Part shown: one piece after another, positions 32,082 through 36,448 of the stretch | Layout: each line of letters starts with the position of its first letter | Position numbering within the stretch: the first letter of the stretch is position 1 | Origin: Candidatus Methanomethylophilaceae archaeon | Lineage (GTDB): Archaea > Thermoplasmatota > Thermoplasmata > Methanomassiliicoccales > Methanomethylophilaceae | Length of the DNA stretch: 36,448 bases | Assembly: GCA_017508065.1 (NCBI GenBank) | Contig: JAFVZR010000114.1 | Span: forward strand, 1 to 36,448 | Reading direction: 5' to 3' | Notes under the pieces: generated by a model | What the model was told of the DNA's origin: nothing | The model's input: the letters and a program-made list of their open reading frames with translations, nothing else | Database searches by the model: none | Made by a program: the position numbers and the translations under genes

Positions 32082-32091
32082 ATTATTAAAC
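32082..32091 (-). promoter_or_regulatory. TATA box of sufCB
   Basis: The minus strand reads GTTTAATAAT at 32082-32091, predicting transcription near 32060, just before ATG 32051. A GC-rich GCGCGC follows the box. Confidence 0.55.
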
Positions 32092-32163
32092 CTGTGGGTA
32101 TGACCATTGTCAACTCTTCCAAAAAATCATAGAAAAGTTATAGGAAAATGTTTGGAAAGGTGT

Positions 32164-32886
32164 TCAGAAGAAGTAGAATCCACAACCTTCCTTGATGGAG
32201 ATCTCTGCCACAGCTTTCATGCGTTCGACAGGTCCGGCATATCTTCTGACAGCCATCTTTCCCTCTTCGGGTAGTGCCGTCTCAAGGATCTCGCATTCCT
32301 TCAGGAGCTTCTCGGCATCTGCAGGGGCGAGGATCTTACAATCCTTGGCGATCTCCGGGACGGACGCCACGAGATCACATCCGCGTCTGGATGCGATGTC
32401 CGGCAACTGGCTGCTGTCCGGTCCGAATGGGCCTATGCATCCCCTTCCCTTGTCCCAGGAGAGCGGACATTCCGCACAGGCCTTGTTGGCCTCATCGAAG
32501 TCGAGACAGTCCCATGCATTCACCCTGTTCTCGGGCTTTGAGAGTTCCATGGCCTTGTCGAGGAGCTCCGGTGAGAGGCCTTCCGTCAGGACCCAACCGG
32601 TGTACTTCTTCTCTGCAAGGGGTTCGAGTATGGCGCGGTCGTCATCCTTCTTGACCTTGTCCATATAGATTGCATCGGTGGATTCGTTGATCCTGTTCCT
32701 CTTGATGAACGCATCGAAATCCGGGAATGCCTTCTTGGCATCGTCAAGGCTGACGACCATGTCGAAGAGTGCAGCGTCACCGAACGGGGTGATATCGCTC
32801 ACCAAGGCCTTCTTGATGTCCTTCTTCATCTGAGCACAGGCTGCACGGGGAGCCTCCTTCTCACAAATAGCGATACTGATCCCCAT
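32164..32886 (-). CDS. Unrecognised Cys-rich protein
   Basis: The 240-residue soluble protein has ten cysteines. The densest group is Cys127, Cys137, Cys140, Cys150 (CAECPLSWDKGRGC), with a ferredoxin-like CxxCP start, then Cys170, Cys183 and Cys198. Metal or Fe-S binding is plausible but not shown. The N-terminal half has mixed helices and strands, and the end is GCGFYFF. Its ATG overlaps the stop of the upstream membrane-protein gene by one base. I do not recognise the family. Confidence 0.82.
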   Translation of the reverse strand: MGISIAICEKEAPRAACAQMKKDIKKALVSDITPFGDAALFDMVVSLDDAKKAFPDFDAFIKRNRINESTDAIYMDKVKKDDDRAILEPLAEKKYTGWVLTEGLSPELLDKAMELSKPENRVNAWDCLDFDEANKACAECPLSWDKGRGCIGPFGPDSSQLPDIASRRGCDLVASVPEIAKDCKILAPADAEKLLKECEILETALPEEGKMAVRRYAGPVERMKAVAEISIKEGCGFYFF

Positions 32887-33530
32887 TATTCGTCATCCCC
32901 TCTCTTCTTCTTTTTCTTCTTCCCTTTGGAATCGTCGTCCAATGAATCCTCGTACACGGTCCATTTGGCCTTCTTCCTATCCTTCTTGTTGAACTTCTTC
33001 GCAGAGTTCTCGAGGTATTTCTTACGGTTGTCGGAGAATTCCGCGAATGCGAGGAATCCCTTCAGTGCGGAGATTATTGCAAGGATGTAGATGACCGCCT
33101 TGATCTCCAGAACGATCTCTATGCTGTGGATTCCCTCTCCGATGGTGGAACCATCGATGAACATGTCCATCTCTCCGCCCTTGGTGAACAACAGCATGAC
33201 CGCTGCGAGGTATAGGCAGTATGCGAACTTGAACGGAATCCTGGCATAGCTACCTTTCTCATACAATCCAACGAATACGGAGAGTATGATCAGCGGGATC
33301 GAATAGATCATCAGGCTTCTGAGGTATACAGCGAACTGGTCGAGGATGGTGTTGAAATCGACCGACCCTTCCATCGCCTCCGTCAGGGACGAACCCACAC
33401 CTGCGATGAACGCGATACCTGCCAACGGGAGGAGGATATAGATCGTCACCGTGATGGCCACGGAGAGGAACGCTCCTCCGAAGGACATGCACTTGGGGGA
33501 GAACTCGGAAAAGTAGTCCTTATCACTCAT
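32886..33530 (-). CDS. Unrecognised four-helix membrane protein
   Basis: The 214-residue protein has membrane segments at about 17-45, 69-90, 100-117 and 137-164. Its tail (about 167-214) is very polar, with runs of Lys and Asp, and is presumably cytoplasmic. No catalytic motif is seen. It overlaps both neighbours by a few bases (ATGA at its start), so the three genes from 34384 to 32164 are translated together. The family is not recognised. Confidence 0.83.
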   Translation of the reverse strand: MSDKDYFSEFSPKCMSFGGAFLSVAITVTIYILLPLAGIAFIAGVGSSLTEAMEGSVDFNTILDQFAVYLRSLMIYSIPLIILSVFVGLYEKGSYARIPFKFAYCLYLAAVMLLFTKGGEMDMFIDGSTIGEGIHSIEIVLEIKAVIYILAIISALKGFLAFAEFSDNRKKYLENSAKKFNKKDRKKAKWTVYEDSLDDDSKGKKKKKKRGDDE

Positions 33531-34384
33531 GCTATGCCCTCCAGGTATGCAGCGAGACAGACCTTGATATCGCCTACCTGGGTATCAGGGAGTGACATCG
33601 AGAAGTCGAATGCCGCACTTCCGATCATGACGACCTTGTCTTCAGCTATCATCTTCTCTGCGAGTTCGATCAATCCGGATTCATTAGTCGTACTGATGTT
33701 GACGGACAGGTCGTTTCCGGTTTTCTCAATCTTGATGGTAATCTTCTCGGCAAGGCCTTCCACGTAAAGTTCCGCTTCGATGGTATCCTCAGGAACGAGG
33801 TCCACGATCATATCTCCCTCTTTTCCGTAGAACTTTGCAGTAGCGGAACATACCTCTCCATCGGAGTTCCTATCCACATCGCTTTCCAGGACTCCGCTGT
33901 CGGACAGCTTCACGACCATGTTGAGTTCGAGGTCAAGTCCTGCGATCGCCCCATAGTCAGCACAAACCGTGATCCTGAGTGGCAGATACATTCCAGGCTC
34001 TCCGTTGTTGTTGTCAGCCAGCAGGAATACGATGACCTCTGCGATGTTGACACTCTCATCGATCTTGATCACTGTGGACGAATTGCTCTTGATCGTCCTA
34101 TCAGGCATTTCTACGATTCTCACTCCTTTCAGGGTCTCGTCATCTGCAGAGATGGCGTCAATGCAGAATGTAAGGCCGGTGATGTCTCTGGGCAGACTGG
34201 ACTTCACAGTGAATTCTCCGGAAATGGCAAGGTTGCTCGATTCCTGTACCACTGCAAGTTCTTCTGTGTTCTCGACCTCGATGCCACCTGTAACCAGCGG
34301 TACCACTGACATTACGAGCATGACCGTCAGAGCCAAAGACACAATCGTGATGAGCGCTTTCATCAGCGAAGTGAAGACTTTCAT
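33527..34384 (-). CDS. Unrecognised membrane-anchored exported protein
   Basis: The 285-residue protein has one N-terminal membrane helix at about 8-34 (ALITIVSLALTVMLVMSVVP), which is a signal anchor rather than a cleaved lipoprotein signal (no lipobox Cys). The rest is beta-rich with many Asp and Glu residues (DADNNNGE and DVDRNSDGEV-like stretches) and should lie outside the cell. It leads the three-gene operon. The family is not recognised. Confidence 0.82.
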   Translation of the reverse strand: MKVFTSLMKALITIVSLALTVMLVMSVVPLVTGGIEVENTEELAVVQESSNLAISGEFTVKSSLPRDITGLTFCIDAISADDETLKGVRIVEMPDRTIKSNSSTVIKIDESVNIAEVIVFLLADNNNGEPGMYLPLRITVCADYGAIAGLDLELNMVVKLSDSGVLESDVDRNSDGEVCSATAKFYGKEGDMIVDLVPEDTIEAELYVEGLAEKITIKIEKTGNDLSVNISTTNESGLIELAEKMIAEDKVVMIGSAAFDFSMSLPDTQVGDIKVCLAAYLEGIA

Positions 34385-34399
34385 ACTTCCAAATCTGCA

Positions 34400-34413
34400 T
34401 TTAATATTTTAAT
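34400..34413 (-). promoter_or_regulatory. TATA region of the three-gene membrane operon
   Basis: The minus strand reads ATTAAAATATTAAA here, 16-30 bases upstream of the ATG at 34384. The AT-rich block continues toward the divergent PUA gene. Confidence 0.45.
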
Positions 34414-34478
34414 AGCGATGTATAGAAAATATTGATTTTTGGACAAAACTAATAACGTACACGTCATACCTGGTGATA

Positions 34479-34970
34479 ATGGCAGACATCAGGATCCGCA
34501 AAAGGAAGAGGATGAGAGAGAAGGAGATCAAGTCCGTTGCAGAGGAACTCAACACACTCTTCTGCACTCAGACTTTCACGGAGGACGATCCTTTGGACAT
34601 AGCCGAGGGTCCGGATTTCAACCTCCTTTTCTGTGGGAACGACATCTTGGGAATGGTCTATGAAGGCAAACCATTCCTCACGGTCAGAGGTTTGCACAAA
34701 TTCAAGCCCGAGAAGCGTTTCATAACCGTTGATATGGGTGCGGTCAAGTTCGTCACCAATGGTGCGGATGTTATGGGCCCCGGAATCATCGAAGCCGATG
34801 ATGACATCAACGAAGGCGATCTCGTATGGATCCGCGACGAGAGGAACCGTATGCCTCTCGCGGTAGGTATGGCCCTCCGTGATTCCGAGGGCATACGTGC
34901 CAAGGAGAAGGGAAAGGCCGTCATGATGCTCCATTACGTTGGAGATAAGCTTTGGAAGGCAGGGGAGTGA
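34479..34970 (+). CDS. PUA-domain RNA-binding protein
   Basis: The 163-residue protein has a basic N-terminus (RIRKRKRMREKE), a small N-terminal domain (about 18-75), and a C-terminal PUA domain (about 79-155) with VDMGAVKFVTNGADVMGPGI and EGDLVWIRDERNRMPLAVGMA. The layout matches archaeal relatives of MCT-1/Tma20, which act in translation initiation or recycling in eukaryotes; the archaeal role is not established. ATG 34479 has GGTGAT just upstream. It ends one base before the SepF-like gene, so the two are tightly coupled. Confidence 0.87.
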   Translation: MADIRIRKRKRMREKEIKSVAEELNTLFCTQTFTEDDPLDIAEGPDFNLLFCGNDILGMVYEGKPFLTVRGLHKFKPEKRFITVDMGAVKFVTNGADVMGPGIIEADDDINEGDLVWIRDERNRMPLAVGMALRDSEGIRAKEKGKAVMMLHYVGDKLWKAGE

Positions 34971-34971
34971 G

Positions 34972-35310
34972 ATGTCCCCCTTCAGGAAAGGTTCGGAACT
35001 GAGGTCAGTTGCAGACAGTAAGGTGTTCATCGACCTCGGTGTCATGGACCTTCCTGAGGATACCTGTGCCTCCACTATCCATATCATGAGACCGAACGGT
35101 GAGAAGGACCTTCGTCATATCAGGAAACACGTCCTATCCGGTTCATCCCTGATACTCGATATGTCCGACTATTCGGGCGATGCGGATCTGGCGGAGAAGG
35201 TCATCCTGGATGCCACGAGGTCCGTCGGTATCGCCCCCATAAGGGTGGGTGTCGACTCCTGGCTCTTGGCATCCAAGGGCCTTATTGTGGAACATCACGG
35301 CAAGGTGTGA
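34972..35310 (+). CDS. sepF: SepF-like cell division protein
   Basis: SepF anchors FtsZ to the membrane in many archaea. The 112-residue protein has the SepF core: KVFIDLGVMDLPED (17-30), IRKHVLSGSSLILDMSDYSG (50-69), then a helix and SWLLASKGLIVEHHG at the end. The N-terminal stretch is short (MSPFRKGSELRS) and is less clearly a membrane-binding helix than in known archaeal SepF. ATG 34972 is one base after the PUA stop and the HD gene follows after 2 bases. No ftsZ is in the window. Confidence 0.72.
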   Translation: MSPFRKGSELRSVADSKVFIDLGVMDLPEDTCASTIHIMRPNGEKDLRHIRKHVLSGSSLILDMSDYSGDADLAEKVILDATRSVGIAPIRVGVDSWLLASKGLIVEHHGKV

Positions 35311-35312
35311 CA

Positions 35313-36448
35313 ATGACGTCCAAGATAGTTCACGATCCGATCCACGGGAGCATCATTCTGGACGGCGTGTTCTTCGATATGATGGACCGTCATGAGATTC
35401 AGAGATTGAGGTCAATCAGGCAGCTGGGTCTTAGCAATGTGGTGTTTCCCGGTGCAAATCACACTCGTTTCGAGCACAGTTTGGGTGTCTACCATCTTGC
35501 AGGACGGATGGCCGAATCCATAGGTCTGGCAAAGGATGAGGCCGACACCATCCGTGCGGCCGCTATGTTGCACGATGTGTGTCATCCGCCATTCTCGCAC
35601 ACCCTGGAGAAATTGATGGAGAGTGCCAGCGGTATGGATCACATGGAGATGTCCCGCGCTTTGATCATGGGCGACGTGCCATCCTTCATGGAACGTGATA
35701 GGGCATTCTTCGATGGCTGTGAACCGTTGGCAGTGATGTTGGAGGATGCTGGCATATCACCCGGTGCTGTATGTGACCTCATCATCAATCCCAGTTCGGA
35801 TCTGGGTGGATTGGACGTGTATTCCTCGAACGGGAACGTACAGTCATTCTTCGCATCCAGGGACTATGCCCATCAGATCATCCATGGGCCTGTGGATGCA
35901 GATCAGATGGACTATCTGTTGAGGGATGCCCATTATACGGGTGTCATCCATGGTGCGGTCGATAAGGACAGGATACTGAGCCAGATGGCGGTACACAATG
36001 GCAAAGTGGTCCTTCACAAAGGTGGTATCACGTCCGCTGAGGGCCTGATGGTGGCACGTACTCTGATGTATTCCTCCATCTATTATCATAAGACCGTGAA
36101 GATAGTCGAAGCCATGTTGAGGCGTGCTATCGAAATTTCAGATCTGGATCCTTCCAATCTGTATCTGATGACCGATGCGGATCTGACATCCATGTTGTTG
36201 GAGGGAGGAGGAAGGTCCGCAGACCTCATGCGTTCCGTGCTGAATCGTAGGTTGTACAAGAAAGCGAAGACGATCTATTATGTCGATGCGTCCGAATCCT
36301 TCAGGATCAATCTGGTCAGGTATGTACAGAAGGAGAAACGTTCCGAATTGGAAGCGGAGATCGCCAACTATGCCAGGATAGATCCAGCAGAGGTCATAGT
36401 GGATATCCCGTCCGAATCGTCCCTGTTATCGAAGGTAAGGGTCGGTAA
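35313..36448 (+). CDS. SAMHD1-type HD phosphohydrolase, 3' end beyond window
   Basis: The frame is open for 378 codons from ATG 35313 to the window edge; the final TAA is out of frame, so the C-terminus is missing. It starts with KIVHDPIHGSI, the signature of SAMHD1/dGTPase-like proteins, then ANHTRFEHSLGVYHLAGRMA with the first metal His, MLHDVCHPPFSHTLE with the HD pair, and GPVDADQMDYLLRDAHYTG with the last Asp. These enzymes cleave dNTPs or related nucleotides; the true substrate here is unknown. It ends the visible PUA-SepF-HD operon. Confidence 0.9.
   Translation, partial: MTSKIVHDPIHGSIILDGVFFDMMDRHEIQRLRSIRQLGLSNVVFPGANHTRFEHSLGVYHLAGRMAESIGLAKDEADTIRAAAMLHDVCHPPFSHTLEKLMESASGMDHMEMSRALIMGDVPSFMERDRAFFDGCEPLAVMLEDAGISPGAVCDLIINPSSDLGGLDVYSSNGNVQSFFASRDYAHQIIHGPVDADQMDYLLRDAHYTGVIHGAVDKDRILSQMAVHNGKVVLHKGGITSAEGLMVARTLMYSSIYYHKTVKIVEAMLRRAIEISDLDPSNLYLMTDADLTSMLLEGGGRSADLMRSVLNRRLYKKAKTIYYVDASESFRINLVRYVQKEKRSELEAEIANYARIDPAEVIVDIPSESSLLSKVRVG

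Noticed and set aside
36446-36448. TAA at the window end as the stop of the HD gene
   Set aside because: It is not in the reading frame that starts at 35313; the last full codon is 36444-36446, so the gene runs past the edge.

Overview
The window is archaeal and most probably comes from a methanogen of the order Methanomassiliicoccales (Thermoplasmatota). This rests on archaeal-type information genes (S13-S4-S11-RpoD operon, DP2 polymerase, Rpp21/Rnp4, L10e, Dph2), the methanogenesis marker MtxX, archaeal ether-lipid genes (tetraether synthase, geranylgeranyl reductase, mevalonate kinase), archaeal TATA boxes with short or absent leaders, and a complete absence of TAG among the 35 stop codons in the window (25 TGA, 10 TAA). 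TAG avoidance fits a lineage that decodes UAG as pyrrolysine. The taxonomic assignment is inference. No tRNA, rRNA, CRISPR array, insertion sequence or phage module was found; this is core chromosome.

Layout. 1-354: 5' part of an unrecognised gene. 593-3107: promoter, three-hairpin leader and the rps13-rps4-rps11-rpoD operon. 3225-8913 (minus): nog1-like GTPase and polC, overlapping; PolC is about 440 residues longer than expected because of a tandem internal repeat. 8958-13037 (minus): a 1359-residue predicted surface protein with a pilin-like N-terminus and a lamin-tail domain, divergent from 13171-16157: tes, a 56-residue ferredoxin and geranylgeranyl reductase, a membrane-lipid operon. 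16199-18850 (minus): aminotransferase, unknown gene, mevalonate kinase. 19122-19445: small cysteine-bearing protein with a structured leader and two terminators. 19632-20756: protein with one intact and one apparently degenerate HD domain. 20873-22813 (minus): rnp4, CRM-domain protein, serS. 22884-23885 (minus): unknown. 24205-25710: L10e and dph2. 25763-28278: mtxX-queD-queC-queE. 28275-29443 (minus): Mrp ATPase and NifX-like protein. 29665-30066: VOC protein. 30100-32051 (minus): sufC-sufB. 32164-34384 (minus): three-gene membrane operon of unknown function. 34479-36448: PUA protein, SepF-like protein and a SAMHD1-type HD hydrolase cut by the window end.

How the genes work together. Two segments deal with membrane lipids: mevalonate kinase feeds isoprenoid synthesis, GGR saturates the chains and Tes couples them into tetraethers, with the small ferredoxin as likely electron donor. 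Two segments around 28-32 kb deal with iron-sulfur assembly and trafficking (Mrp, NifX-like, SufBC), which would serve the many Fe-S enzymes here (Tes, QueE, Dph2, RpoD). The rest is mainly translation, tRNA maturation and modification, and replication. The strongest unusual signals are the DP2 repeat expansion, the structured leader of the ribosomal operon, the large lamin-tail surface protein, the Cys-rich SufC, the terminator-like hairpin inside dph2, and the apparently highly expressed small protein at 19122.
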